Source of the DNA: Panorpa germanica
Lineage: Eukaryota; Arthropoda; Insecta; Mecoptera; Panorpidae
Assembly: GCA_963678705.1 (NCBI GenBank)
Contig: OY783217.1
Coordinates: forward strand, 8,370,001-8,434,000
DNA: 64,000 bases
Direction: 5' to 3'
The translations under genes were made by a program, and so were the position numbers. The notes beneath the pieces are model-generated. The model made no database searches and was not told where the DNA came from. It was given only the letters and a program-made list of their open reading frames with translations. Below, in pieces: positions 12,401-23,263 of this stretch (position 1 is its first letter; each line of letters begins with the position of its first letter).

Positions 12401-15400
12401 AATAATTTAAATAAAAATAATAACATAAATCGAGATGAAATTGATGGAATTGGAAACTGTGATCTAAAAGATAAAAATCGAAATATTAAAAGTGAGTCTG
12501 AAAATAACATTCCAGACAATTTAAATTCGGTAGATACAAAAGATTATGACCGAAAGAAATTAACTTTGAATCTCGAAAATAATTTCTCAGAAACTGGTAA
12601 AGTGTTGGAGGAACAAAATAATGATCGGTTGATTACTATTTTATGTTTATCAGGGTTTTTATTCACGGTTGCCATTTTAATTATGTACCCTTTACCTGAT
12701 TAAATTTTCCCGATATGATGTATTCGAGAAAAACATGATTTTGTTGTATATGTAACGGATTTTATTTTAAACTTGGAACAAAGTCTTGTTATTTTGTTAT
12801 TATGAAAAAAAATGAACTTGTTATTTGTCTCGTAAATAGATCTTTTTTGTTATTCCAAATTCGTCTTATAATATATAGAATAAACTAAGAATTAAACTTT
12901 AGTTAACTTTATTATTTATACAGGAATTAAAAATCTATTTCTTCATTTTGTATTGTACTTCAACGTGTACTTAACCATAATACATAGAACATAACGACTG
13001 ATTTAAAACTAATTTACATCACATGTATCCATACCAAATCTTACTTAAATAACACTTTTATAATCCGTTTACAAAAAAAATTAAATAATATAAATAATGT
13101 ATTCCTTTGAAAGACTTAAATTAACATTTATCAATTCCATTTTATAATAGAATTAGTTTTAATTGGTTAATCTTAAATTATTTATTACAGTATTTTTAGT
13201 TCATATTTTTACGAGTTATTAATTATTTTCATTGCATAACACTTGTGCCTACAGGTTAATAAAAAATTCAAACAAAATGTAAGAATATTTCTTAAAGTAA
13301 CAAAACATTTTGATAAAGAATCTTTTTTGTACCAAATAAAAATAATTTTTATAGTATTTATAGGATTATGTAAGTAGATATAGAAAAGTATTTATTTAAA
13401 GTACTAAGAAATATATATCGAATACAATTATAATATCAATTGGTTACATTATAAAGAAGTGGTCTTCAATTTACTCAGATCAATCACTATCAAAGAAAAA
13501 AAAATAGTTATCTTTATTATAGAAATTGGCAATATTAATAAGAATCGAAAAAGAAGAATTGAATTTATTTTTTTATGGTCATTTCTAATAAAATATTTAA
13601 TTGATATTATAATTATGAAAAGTAATATAAACGAACTATTAAGAAAATATTATATTTTGTGTTTAAAAGAAATCTGATATATTTAAAAGTTGAACTTGAA
13701 ATTTCATCTGTTTCGAATTTGAATATGATGGATTTTTATAAATGTTTTGTACATCACTCCAAATTATTTTCAAATATTTGATAATAACCAGTTATAGTTA
13801 TTAGTAATCAATGCTTTTATAATAACATCAAGATTATTGCTTTCTTACAATCGTAGTTAATTTTTATTTTATTAAAACAAAAATTGCTAAAGCCTTATCT
13901 TTCTCTTTATTGCACAGCAAAACTATATATTTTATTAGAATAATTTTTTTCCAAATAAAATATTTTTTTAATACGTTTCTTTAAGATATACTACTTTTGC
14001 ATAACAAGTTTTTTTCTTATAGCCATTTCGAAAATAGTTTTCTTAAACTTTATTTGTACTTATATTAATCAACAAAAGTATTATTATATTAAAATTATAA
14101 TTTCGAAATGGCATCAAACTTAATGCTTATATGGTATACAATCTTAAAATACAAATATATACCTAGTCGTCGTTATTTATGACAATTATTGCAGTATTTA
14201 TATTATTAATTCAATATTCTTAAATAATATTTGAAAATGAGTATATAAAAAATATATCGTATAATCAAAATAGATTTTTCTAGTCTAATATCATTGTATT
14301 CAAAAACAAATATATATTTATATACCGCAGCTTTAATGTTATATACCGGTTTAGACCTTTTATGTACAAATATATTTTATTTTATTTAGTTTTAAATGCA
14401 ATATGTGATTATTTATGCAGCTTTATGTTTTTATGCACTAGCATTTGAATTTTCTTATAGTACAAATATAACCAAATCTCTTTTTAAATTAATATTTACA
14501 AAATTCTATTCTTTTATATAAGAATTTTGATTTATAATTGCAGATCAGTGGGAATTAATTTCTGATACCAATATTACTGTGACTGTTTCTATCCCATTCC
14601 ATGTAGCCCAGTAGTTCGGTATTATTTTATCGAATATTAAAAAAATTGTGATTTTTATTTAATTTTTATAAAATTATTAAGAATTTGTAAGAGATTTACT
14701 ATTACCAGCGATTTTTCCAAGGAATTTTCTTTTTTTTTTTCAATTCTTTCTCATAACTGTATTCTTTCGTTCACAAGTTGGTAGTGAAGGAAGTAGGAGA
14801 AAACGTACACACAATCACAAAAATTAATGGTTCGTCGTAAAATGTCTATGATTTGAAGAGCAAGTCGATCTCGATTTCATATTGCCGACCAGAAGGCGCT
14901 CGGAATTGTCGTCTCTGTAGACTCGTAGTTATCTTCTTTCCTGCTTTCTATCTCACACATATTTGAACGATAAAACCGATGCGGTAATGTCCCTTAAAGC
15001 AGCGGTTCTCAAACTTATTACTCCGAGCCCCCCTGCATAATCCAGCTGTAAGCCGGGCCCCCCTGCATGTAAGCGTACTACATATTATAAGAGAGTCGCA
15101 TTTGACATTTTACAGTCAATTTTTATTTGGTTATATTTTGCACATTCTATGCATACTCTAATGGGGCATTAGGTTTAATCGTAATCAAACAACAAATTCT
15201 ATACAAAGAATTACAATTTATGTAGGTATTTTAGCTACTATAGTACATAATTGTTATTTGTAACTCAAAGCAATAATAATAAAAAAAAAGCTTCAGTGCG
15301 AAGGACGTGCTTGAAACGCGGTGTCAGTTCTGATAACGCTACTCTGAGTTCCTTGGTCACATCCAGTCTTATGCGATATTTACTCTTCATGGCAGCTATT

Positions 15401-17205
15401 GCAGAAAACCCAGTTTCACAAGAGTGAGTGACTATTGCGAATGTAGTGAGTATTTTCAATGCCCTTTCACTCAAAATTGGATGTTCCTTTTGTACACCAA
15501 TCCCGAAGGATGTAAGAGAAGATTCTTTAAATTTCATTTCAAGCCCTGTGTCACCTTGGAGGTCAATGAGATTTTATTTTTCCTTCATGTTGAGGGAGCA
15601 CTCATCGACTGATGGTTTGAACGGGTTTTGATTCCATGCCAAACCATCCAAGTTCTCATTAAAATATTTTTCAAAACAAGATTTAAGGATTTCTAAGTGT
15701 TTAAGAAAGCATTTCTGTGCATTGGTTGGAATAGTTTTGAGATCGATTTTTTCAATCATAATTTTAAGATTAGGAAATAGCTCCAAACTGTCACTATTCA
15801 GATCGCCCACATACAAACTTACCTTCATTACAAAGCTTTTCACCTTTTCAGCCCATTGCAGAAGGTTTTCATCTTTTTTCAGATAAACTACAAAAAATAA
15901 AATCTTCGGCACTCTTACGACGTTGACTAAAAATTATACACTTGTTGTAATTTTAAAAATAAAAAGTTTGCTTTATTATTTTGTAAGTAAATTTAATTAA
16001 TTTTTCAACCAAGCTGGGCCCCCCCTGGGCCTTCATTGCGCCCCCCTTAGGGGTCGCGCCCCACACTTTGAGAACCGCTGCCTTAAAGAATTTCTTCGGC
16101 ACTACTTATACTATATAAGTACTACAATTCATGGAAATCATGCCGTTCATGGCCTCTGTCACGTATCATGAGTATTATCACATTCTAGAAATGATTGCTT
16201 CATTTTCGGGAGGCATATGTTTCATGAATGCAATATTTCCACCAAAATGATTTTCAGTATTAGTTTTAAATAGTAATCTCAGTTTATCTGTATAAAAAAT
16301 CATTTTTATTTAAAAATTAGTTTTAACAAATCTATATATTTGGTTTTGAAGACAAATCTCATTGGACCCAGTCTTAAATGTGCATGAATTTGAATTTAAA
16401 AATATAAGCAATTTAACGGCTAAATAAATATAATGTACAATTTTAAAAAGACCTAAAACATAACAAATATTTTCTACAACTATAGAAAGATATTTTTTAA
16501 GATGGAAAAGTATACAATTAATATATAAATAAAGATATATATATAATCAGTATGATATATTAAATATATAAGAAAACATGTCGGTATATTTATCCTTATA
16601 AAATTACGGTGCTTGGCTAATAACTTATTTATTTATTTGAAGTAAAAAATACAGCTTTTTATATTATTGTTAATTTATATTATTAAGATAATAATGAGAA
16701 AAATATATACAAAAATATGGAATTTATATTATGTTGCGCATTTAAAAATTTTGCAGAATAAATGGTTATAAATACTAAATATTGTAAATTTTAATTTATT
16801 GTCTCTAATATACGACCATTAGAGAATAAAATGTAGATTATTTTATTTAAAATTATAACCCAGCTAAACACAATACATGGATATACCTTAAATACCCTTA
16901 ATATATCACCCTTTCATTTATACAATTTCTTTTGGGTTAACATAATGTAAAATCACTTAACAAGTAGTTTTTTTTATCACATAGTGGATTTTATATAGTA
17001 TGTATTCTTTCGATATGGCATCTTAATACATATGGATAAAGTTTAAATCATACACTTATAATATTTATAAATGATATTCCAGAATATGATTTGCTGTGCT
17101 GCAGACGTCCTAGAAGGTCGAACCAGCGGAGCTGTGCAAGTCGCAATAACAGTGACAGAACTTCTTCGATACCAAAGGAAAAGTCCACGTGGTAGCGTCG
17201 TTTAA
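6270..17205 (+). CDS. Lrch: LRCH protein: leucine-rich repeats plus calponin-homology domain (5' partial)
   Basis: LRCH-family proteins join N-terminal leucine-rich repeats to a C-terminal calponin-homology (CH) domain. They act at the cell cortex with the actin and septin cytoskeleton (known from the family). Here eight exons join in frame: 6270-6414, 7606-7838, 7916-8052, 8122-8389, 8462-8660, 9054-9726, 10360-10497 and 10571-10648. The last exon is 17083-17205 or, alternatively, 11855-12703. Visible residues number about 664 (CH form) or 906 (membrane form). The order is about seven LRRs of the LxxLxLSxNxLxxLP type, the conserved MVHIFKYLE segment, a Ser/Pro/Asn-rich linker, a Gln/Glu-rich segment and the CH domain. 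The first exon, including the start codon, is not seen. The assignment rests on domain order and close match to family motifs. Confidence 0.93.
6415..7605 (+). other. LRCH intron
   Basis: A 1.2-kb AT-rich intron with GTATGT and TTTACAG borders. ORFs in it at 6723-6920 and 7095-7391 are Phe/Ile-rich chance frames. No element is recognised. Confidence 0.8.
7606..7838 (+). CDS. Lrch: LRCH exon, central LRRs
   Basis: It encodes RNQLTTLPREICLLPLEVLL and on through NNRLVSLPDELG to ALVYLPL, about three and a half LRRs with regular Leu/Asn spacing. It begins by completing AG/T and ends on the G of a Glu codon before donor GTATTT. Confidence 0.93.
7916..8052 (+). CDS. Lrch: LRCH exon, last LRRs
   Basis: Acceptor TTACAG, donor GTAAGT. 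It encodes EVVNLKLVALDISSNRITTL and the closing repeat ending NPLSTPPAN. The intron before it is only 77 bp. An in-frame stop lies in that intron, so splicing is required. Confidence 0.92.
8122..8389 (+). CDS. Lrch: LRCH exon, post-LRR segment
   Basis: It begins LYEKGMVHIFKYLETQ, which matches the family signature directly after the LRRs. A low-complexity Gly/Ser/Pro region follows, then DSGYSTSDGFDKRWSQE. Phase 0 at the start, one base over at the end; donor GTTTGT. Confidence 0.9.
8462..8660 (+). CDS. Lrch: LRCH exon, Ser/Thr/Pro-rich linker
   Basis: Acceptor TTGTAG, donor GTATGT. Residues GGTEDITVMYNSSHSSASSQ lead into a Ser/Thr/Pro/Gly-rich, probably disordered, linker ending DDRLANIQTYR. 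Phases join both neighbours. Confidence 0.88.
9054..9726 (+). CDS. Lrch: LRCH exon, long linker and pre-CH helix
   Basis: This is the largest shared exon (673 bp). It starts REYKEALRQQRQ, a charged, probably helical segment, then a long Asn/Ser/Thr-rich disordered stretch. It ends in the Glu-rich FDRQKEETELIEQLRH that leads into the CH domain. The reading ends in phase 0 at donor GTAAAT. Confidence 0.9.
10360..10497 (+). CDS. Lrch: LRCH exon, CH domain part 1
   Basis: It encodes IIESRLKMSLPQDLASALTD then GVVLCHLANHV, a typical CH-domain core (Asp-Gly-x-x-Leu-Cys). It is in phase 0 at both ends. Confidence 0.93.
10571..10648 (+). CDS. Lrch: LRCH exon, CH domain part 2
   Basis: It encodes 26 residues, PKLTMARCRRNVDNFLEACR and KIGVEE, the conserved CH-domain helix. 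It ends in phase 0 at donor GTAAGA. This is the branch point for the two alternative last exons. Confidence 0.93.
10649..11854 (+). other. LRCH intron before the membrane-form exon
   Basis: AT-rich, with no recognised element. It ends with a TTGTTGGTTGGTGTGTTGCAG-type acceptor at 11854. The frame stays open a few codons upstream, but that reading is intronic. Confidence 0.7.
11855..12703 (+). CDS. Lrch: LRCH alternative last exon: charged tail with C-terminal membrane anchor
   Basis: After acceptor TTGCAG an open frame of 282 codons runs in the correct phase 0 from the KIGVEE exon to TAA 12701-12703. It starts TLLPSRDHIINC and then is strongly Asn/Lys/Glu/Asp-rich and probably disordered. 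It ends with about 19 hydrophobic residues (LITILCLSGFLFTVAILIM) and YPLPD. A membrane span at the extreme C-terminus is the tail-anchor layout. Using this exon drops the distal CH segment encoded at 17083. Membrane-spanning forms are known in LRCH relatives, which supports it. It is inferred from the reading frame alone. Confidence 0.75.
   Translation, partial: TLLPSRDHIINCADHDNDEGSTETLRRLVETCSALISEVGSPTIKTDLMRARNEHKDVDCVVEDDGKRHLKENFNYVVEKLENFAVKHGIEENCSILENNGDTPCDTLVNKQDNFEIKEDNCKIKDEPLENFVKGTFNLKDRFDKYNHKIVNQNENNFSEKRNSLKDKILYFETNHTGNNSINNLNKNNNINRDEIDGIGNCDLKDKNRNIKSESENNIPDNLNSVDTKDYDRKKLTLNLENNFSETGKVLEEQNNDRLITILCLSGFLFTVAILIMYPLPD
12879..12884 (+). promoter_or_regulatory. Poly(A) signal for the short LRCH transcript
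   Basis: AATAAA lies 176 bases after the stop of the membrane-form exon. This is a normal 3'UTR length and supports 11855-12703 being a terminal exon. Confidence 0.55.
12885..14999 (+). other. AT-rich intron of the long LRCH transcript
   Basis: Very AT-rich, with no gene or element recognised. The frame at 13459-13677 is Ile/Lys/Asn-rich and judged to be chance. Confidence 0.6.
15000..16080 (-). mobile_element. hAT transposon, internally deleted
   Basis: A 1,081-bp element has perfect 14-bp inverted ends (CAGCGGTTCTCAAA) and a perfect 8-bp target duplication, CCTTAAAG, at 14992-14999 and 16081-16088. Eight-base duplications and CAG-starting ends are hAT features. The interior, read on the minus strand, holds only the C-terminal part of a hAT transposase. 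The element lies in the long LRCH intron. The subterminal GC-rich blocks contrast with the AT-rich host intron. Confidence 0.95.
15265..15912 (-). pseudogene. hAT transposase C-terminus (dimerisation domain), decayed
   Basis: Two minus-strand frames continue each other. 15912-15574 gives KILFFVVYLKKDENLLQWAE and on to NPFKPSVDECSLNMKEK. 15537-15265 gives KFKESSLTSFGIGVQKE and on through FAIVTHSCETGFSAIAAMKS to LDVTKELRVALSELTPRF. The latter is the hAT dimerisation block of the ZBED5/SCAND3-like group. A frame break lies between about 15537 and 15600, and the N-terminal zinc finger and catalytic region are absent. It cannot make active transposase. Confidence 0.88.
16089..17082 (+). other. AT-rich end of the last LRCH intron
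   Basis: Nothing is recognised. It ends with acceptor ATTCCAG at 17076-17082. Confidence 0.6.
17083..17205 (+). CDS. Lrch: LRCH last exon completing the CH domain
   Basis: Acceptor ATTCCAG, phase 0. Forty codons (NMICCAADVLEGRTSGAVQV, then AITVTELLRYQRKSPRG, ending SVV) lead to TAA 17203-17205. CAADVLEG and AVQVAITVTELL match the distal helices of family CH domains, so this exon gives the full-length soluble form. It lies 6.4 kb from the preceding shared exon. The hAT insertion and the other last exon lie between. Confidence 0.9.
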   Translation, partial: NMICCAADVLEGRTSGAVQVAITVTELLRYQRKSPRGSVV

Positions 17206-17776
17206 TTTACTTTCAACATAGTCAAACATTTATAGAAGTATGTAAGGTAACAAATTTTAATTACTTTAATTTTAATAATAATAATGACAACGTGTAAAAA
17301 TTCTGATAATTTTATTCAGAAAATAATTGTGATGCAAAATCGATCAAATGATTAGTTATAAGAATTGTATAAATTTGTATTATTTATTTATTTAAATTTT
17401 GCTGTAGTATAGCAAAACGTATTATTTATAAATTAAATATCACCGCTCATACAGTATAATAGTCCAGTAGAACTACGAATTGATTTTAACGATTGTTTTT
17501 AACGTATGTGACCTACTTTTAAAGTTTTACAATATAGTTTAAATTTGATAAATGTATCAATTGCAGACTGATATATGTCCCTCTTGTTATATAGTGAGTA
17601 CGATACACACAAAGCTGACACAGAAACTCATCGCACAAACCTACCCTCTAAACACAAAACATTAATATTATATTAAATACATTTAACATTTTATTCATAC
17701 AAATCCTATATACTCAACTTTATATAAGGTTTAAATTTGGCCTAAAATCGAATTATAAACTTTGAGTGTTTTCAAA
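17206..17776. other. LRCH 3' UTR and flanking DNA
   Basis: No canonical AATAAA appears close to the stop; ATTAAA at 17432-17437 is the nearest variant. No other feature is seen. Confidence 0.4.
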
Positions 17777-18374
17777 CATAGGCTTGTGTCCTCATTTTTT
17801 AGTCGTCGATTTTTCAATTGTTCATTGAAATTGATGTTAATAAATGTGTATCGCCTGTCTATTTTATTAAATATCTAAATGTTGACGGAGATATAGCAAT
17901 TAAAAGTTTGAATTGTAGTTTTAGCGTTAGAGATGGTCGGCCGTTTGTATGACGTGAAATGCATTTTAACGTCAGTTATTTGTTGTAGATGTTGGTAGTC
18001 AAATAATCAAGTCAAGTCAAAGAATAATACGTTTTTATTTTATTTAACCCTGCTAAGGCAGACATAATATTGATATTTTATTATTCCTTGAAATAGCTGT
18101 AAATAATATTTGATATTTTGATATATAAGTACATGTAGCAGAGATTTATGAGCTGTAAGGTTGGCAGCGGTTGTGATGTCACATGCATTTGGAATATGTA
18201 CAACGTTGAATCCCTTTAATAAGTAAAGAGACAAACTGACTTTTTTAATTGTTAATATCTCTTAACATAAAGGAGTTATTAAAAAACAATTGAACATTTG
18301 AGGTTCTAGTAACCCACTTTATCAATATATAGTACACTTTTATAGAAATTAAGACATAGGACACAAGCCCATTG
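17777..18374 (+). mobile_element. MITE, CAATGGGC family, copy 3
   Basis: The sequence is collinear with copy 2. Its left end is damaged (CATAGGCTTGTGTCCTC) and its right end is intact (GGACACAAGCCCATTG). It lacks a roughly 30-bp internal piece that copies 1 and 2 keep (around CAGTGCTGTGG). Flanks TTCAAACA and TGTTTGAA are reverse complements, so either the inverted repeat is longer in this copy or the target was palindromic. The minus-strand ORF inside is a chance frame of the element. Confidence 0.8.
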
Positions 18375-19186
18375 TTTGAACTGCATAGCTCAGCTGGTCT
18401 GAGTTTTTACCTCAACGTTTTCAAAAGTGTAATCAAAAAAATATATTTTTTTTTATGTATTACCTTTACAATAACTGCTGTCACACCTGAAATATCAAAA
18501 TTATTTTGTTATTGTTTACTTTTATTAATTGGAAACAAACAGTAGTTTACTGGACTATTATATGTACATTTTTATGTAACGTTTTAAAATGCGTGTGTTC
18601 AATGGAGTTAGTTGCTTCAAGTGATCATAGATGGCGGTAATAATAGATTGCTCTCTTTTAAATAAAGTTTCCATGCTTAATAGGTCTTAATTATGACTGT
18701 TCTTACTATTACTATTCTTTTAATGACAATACAAGACTTGTGAGTAGGTGGAACAAAGTAAGAGGGCATATTGTAAATGATATAGAAGTTTCTATAATGA
18801 TTTATTCTAAATTTGAAGTAGAACTATTATTTAAGACCTATTACTCGCAAATTTAGTCATTTTTTTTAAATTTAAAAGACTCATGACCACCATGCATTAG
18901 GCCTAGTTCAATAATAATAATAATAATATTAACCTTAATAATAATATTCTAAATAATATTTTTAACTAAATAAATGCATGACATAAAACTGAAGACAAAT
19001 AAATTTTACTATTAGTATATAAATATACTCTAAATATATTGAAATTTAAAAAAAGAAAATGCAATAATTTGTAAATTTATTTGCAAATTGCGAAATAAAA
19101 AAATAAATGTTATTTAAATATAATTGAACAAAATATAAACTGAATTAATATAATTATAGTATAATTTAAAATCAATATCTAATAAC
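18375..19186. other. AT-rich noncoding stretch
   Basis: No gene. TAGCTCAGCTGG at 18386-18397 looks like a tRNA A box, but no B box or cloverleaf follows. The rest is simple AT-rich sequence, with ATA/AAT runs near 18910-18960. Confidence 0.5.
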
Positions 19187-19411
19187 TAGGGCCCGAATTT
19201 ATATGCAATAAAAATCCTTAAATATGTGCAATTATTTTTGTAAAATATGCAAATAAAAAAAACAATATAATGGGAAATATGCAAGTAAAATCGAATCGTT
19301 AACAACTAAAATAAAACAATGAAATCATAATATCTAAAAACGAGATGCACAAACATGCATTTTTCCCACTGATGTGCAAAATATACAAAGTGCATATAAA
19401 TGCGGGCCCTG
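19187..19411. mobile_element. hAT-type MITE with perfect 8-bp duplication
   Basis: A 225-bp non-coding element starts TAGGGCCCGAATTTATATGC and ends with the complement of CAGGGCCCGCATTTATATGC. It is flanked by CTAATAAC at 19179-19186 and 19412-19419. The CAGGGCCCG ends and 8-bp duplication place it in hAT. Confidence 0.92.
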
Positions 19412-19419
19412 CTAATAAC

Positions 19420-20415
19420 AATTTGCTTATAATAATTTATTAGCAATAGTAATTAAATAATTTAAAAAAATAATAATATTGCTCTATCTAGATATGTGTA
19501 TACCTTAAATTTACATTGGGAATATATACAGCAATTACAAATCTCAGAGAAAATTGTAAACTCATTTTTGAACGTAACTATTACTTCGTTAAAAATAGAC
19601 GAACTGTACATTTTGGGAAGGCAGCAATTTCTTTTTCATCATGTAAAAGGATCTGTGTTTAAATTTAATTTTCGGGCCATGGAGCGACCCTTTCGATTGC
19701 TATCTTGAAAATAAAAATGTAAACAGCTTTCTTTGTTTATTTTAAAAACCATAACCCACAACAATTTTGAAAAAAATTAAAAAAATTCCTAGCTATTAAT
19801 TTATTAAATTAATTTTTATTATATTTATTTTACTTATTCTTATTTGAAATTTTTAGCGATATTTCCAATTTTTTTTCTACAAGGTATACACATGAATTAA
19901 TATTATTAGAATCAATATAAATGTAATCAATAAAATAATATCACTATTTTTATCACAAAAATATTTTTTTAAACATAAATATTTTTTGAAATTCAAAGAG
20001 TTTGTGCCAAAGAAAGATTTAAAAATGACTGCATTATTATTTTAAGAAAAACACTTTAAAAAAATTCAAATAATACATCCAGAAATATAACTAAACAGAA
20101 AATTAAATACCATAAGTCGTATACATATAAATAAAATAACTCTATATCAAAAACTACTAAATATCAAAAGTTGTGGAATATTATTTAACATAATATGAAA
20201 GATTACAGGCATATGTTAGTATTTTGTTATATTATACTATGATGATATTATCTGTAGTATACTTGAATATTACAAAAAGTATGCTTATATGATTCTGGTT
20301 AGAAGAAAGTTAAGTTTGTAATAGATGTACTTGTTTCATTGGTTTATAATCGAGGTTTGGTCTATTCTGTATATCAATAAAACTGGTTGAAGAGAGTTAC
20401 CACAAAAGTAGGTCG
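19420..20415. other. AT-rich noncoding stretch
   Basis: No recognised feature. The frame at 19496-19708 has no family signature and no supporting splice or regulatory sites. Confidence 0.5.
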
Positions 20416-20560
20416 TAATGGGCTAGTGAATTCATTTTTAGGGGTGGTTTTACACATTTTTGATTGAACTATAGGTTAATATAGATATTGTCGTCTATTT
20501 TTCTAAATATCTATTTAAAATTTGATTTTTTGTGCTGCTGCTTATTTTACAATCATTTTT
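20416..20560 (+). mobile_element. Old relative of the CAATGGGC MITE (left part)
   Basis: TAATGGGCTAGTG, then TTTTTAGGGGTGG, ATTTTTGATTGAA and CTAAATATCTA follow the order of motifs in the left 150 bp of copies 2 and 3, with many differences. The right end cannot be placed. Confidence 0.4.
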
Positions 20561-23150
20561 CGATATCATAGCACAACTGTCGACTAATAAGTAATCGATT
20601 TTATTTTTCTCCGTTTACAACGTTTATAATATTTCATTTGTATTGCACGAGCCACCTGTTAGTAGTAACAGTGAAACTGTCATACCTCTTTCGCGCACAT
20701 GCAATGTAATAAATATCGGAATAGGCCTGTACGATTATTCTTTAACATAATTAAATGTAGGAAGAGAAAGTAATAAATCAAGTAAAGCTTAATTTTCTGT
20801 ACATTTAACAGACAACATTAGTTCGATCATATTTTATACTATATGTCATTTATTTTGAAACTGGTTCATTACACTGCATAAATCATTTTATGTATCTAGT
20901 CAATACAATTGTATCGAAAATAATTTACTATTTGTATAAATTATTTATAATTTTATGTATAAATTAATATGTATGTATGTATACTATTTTTTAAGTTTTT
21001 CAACGTATTGTGGCCATTTATGTACACTTAATTAAAATTGTTGAATTTTGAAACTATCAAATTTGTTCCTGAATTTACAAAAATACACTCAATATTTCTG
21101 AATTTTTTAAATTTGTAAATATATTTGTTCACATTTCTTGTACTAAGTTTTTCGTCTAATTTATTTTTGTTCTTTTTGCTCTTTTTTTTACAATTTTTTT
21201 TTGAATATAACACACTGTACTGGTGATGAAATTATAATTATTTACATATACAGTAATGTTAGAAAATATGAGTATACAAACGAACCCAATGTCTCGAAAT
21301 TTTCTTTTTAAATAATATCTTTGATATACTGTAATGCATACTGTACATGTTTTTAAATTAAATCTTAATTTACATCCAGTTAAAAACACTTACATATATT
21401 ATGGATTATTTAGGACCATAATTACGTCACTCGCAAAGTGGGGGAGTTAAGAAATTGTGACAATATGTGACAATAGGGAAGGGGGGCAGAATGGTATGAA
21501 ATTTGTGTGACATAATTTATAAATAGCTCCTTAATATAAAAAAACTTAATTATATATAATCTGAATTCAGATTTTAAAAATATATTTGTTATAATTATAA
21601 TGCTAATTAAAATAATAAACTTGACAAATACCCCTGGAATGCATACAACTCTAGTTTCGTTATCTCAATATTCAGAGTTGTACCACTAATAAACTGGAAG
21701 ATCGATAAATTAGTACAAGATTTTAAGCAAATAATAAAGCGTAACGTATGGTAAAATATAATATTTTTCTATTGATTTAAAATTACCGCTCTTGTTGAAA
21801 GACCTATACCGGTGTTACCAATTAAAAATGCTGTAGTTCCGTGAATTATGAATACTTTCTTTTAATATTCTAAGACAATATTGAAAATGAATTAAATTTC
21901 ATGATAAACATGTTGATTCATTCAAGACGACAAAACTACAAAATTTTTAATTGGTATCACTTCGCGTGACCACCTGTTTTTTTCTTCATTTTTTTGCAAA
22001 GTTTTTTATAAATGTGATGTCTAATGTTTTAATAATAATATTAATTAGGATGTAAATATGTTTCATTTAGATTGTTCATTATTACTATTTGATCAATATA
22101 ATTGTCACAATTTAATTGTAATTTTATAATTATGTGTAATATTTTTCATTTTAGTAATTTAAGCGCTCATATAAATAAATAAAATTATTTTATCATGTTC
22201 TTAAATGTTGATTATTATTGAATTTTTACTTTCACATAGGTTTGGCAAAAGATCGTATTTCTAATCGTTCTAATTAAAATACTTTGAGAGACTTACAGAG
22301 AAGGACAATTATTATTTGTATTATGTAAGAAAAGATTCTAGTGTATCCACTTTCTGATTCATTACAATAATAAAAAAATGCCAGTGAAGGTTTATTATAA
22401 ATACACTTTGTGGCAAATGTGCTGCAATCGCTGAATGAATTATTGTTGTTAATTGTTATTAAGATTTCTATCTCCCTCCTCAACTCCTTATTGCATCCAT
22501 CTGAATCAAACGTCAATAAGAAAATATTCAATAAATATCAAAAATATAATTGAAAACTAGTTGTGTTAAAACTTGAGTTGAGTCATTATTGTTAAATAGA
22601 GTAAATTTGTAAATTAGATATGTAAAAATAACAACTGGGATCTTCACAGTGTAAAGGTAAATTTATTTTAGGATTATTTCCTAAGTGCATGACACAATTT
22701 GCGTCATTTCTTATTATTTTACATTTTAAGTAATTTATTATTTCATTATTAAGATGATGTATTTTTTTTTATTATTCTGATAGAATTGTTTAGAAAGAAA
22801 TTTGTCCTTGAATAAACAATCTTCCATTTTTAAAAAACTATTGAACAAATTTTATAAAACATGTTGATAAATGTAAAACTAAAATAAAATTCAATATAAA
22901 TTTTAATGTAAATGTAGAATAAAAATTAATTTACTTTAATTTTATAACCGTTACAATTCTATTCTATTAAATCTTCTAATTTACATTTCATTTTCTCCCA
23001 TATTAAATATAACTTGAACCAGTCATTATTTTTTTTTTTAGTTTTAAATAATATCTTTTCATTTCTTCATTCATAAATTATGTTTAACCATTTTTATTTT
23101 CATTTAATTCATTCGTTATTTTGTTTCTAGATAATTGAAAAAATCATTTA
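20561..23150. other. Intergenic AT-rich DNA
   Basis: No gene, RNA or element recognised. Minus-strand ORFs at 21028-21389 and 22274-22531 are Lys/Asn/Ile-rich chance frames. Confidence 0.5.
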
Positions 23151-23263
23151 AGTTTTCAAGAAATAGATAGCGAGTAAAAGCATACAGCGATTAAATCAAG
23201 AAATCAACAACAGCGTCTTAAATTGTGTGATTTTGTCAATTTGTTTAAAGATCTGGTAGAGCC

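Noticed and set aside
18040-18234. 64-codon minus-strand ORF
   Set aside because: Entirely inside MITE copy 3; the frame is broken in the other copies.
18386-18400. tRNA A-box-like TAGCTCAGCTGG
   Set aside because: No B box, anticodon arm or acceptor stem at proper distance.
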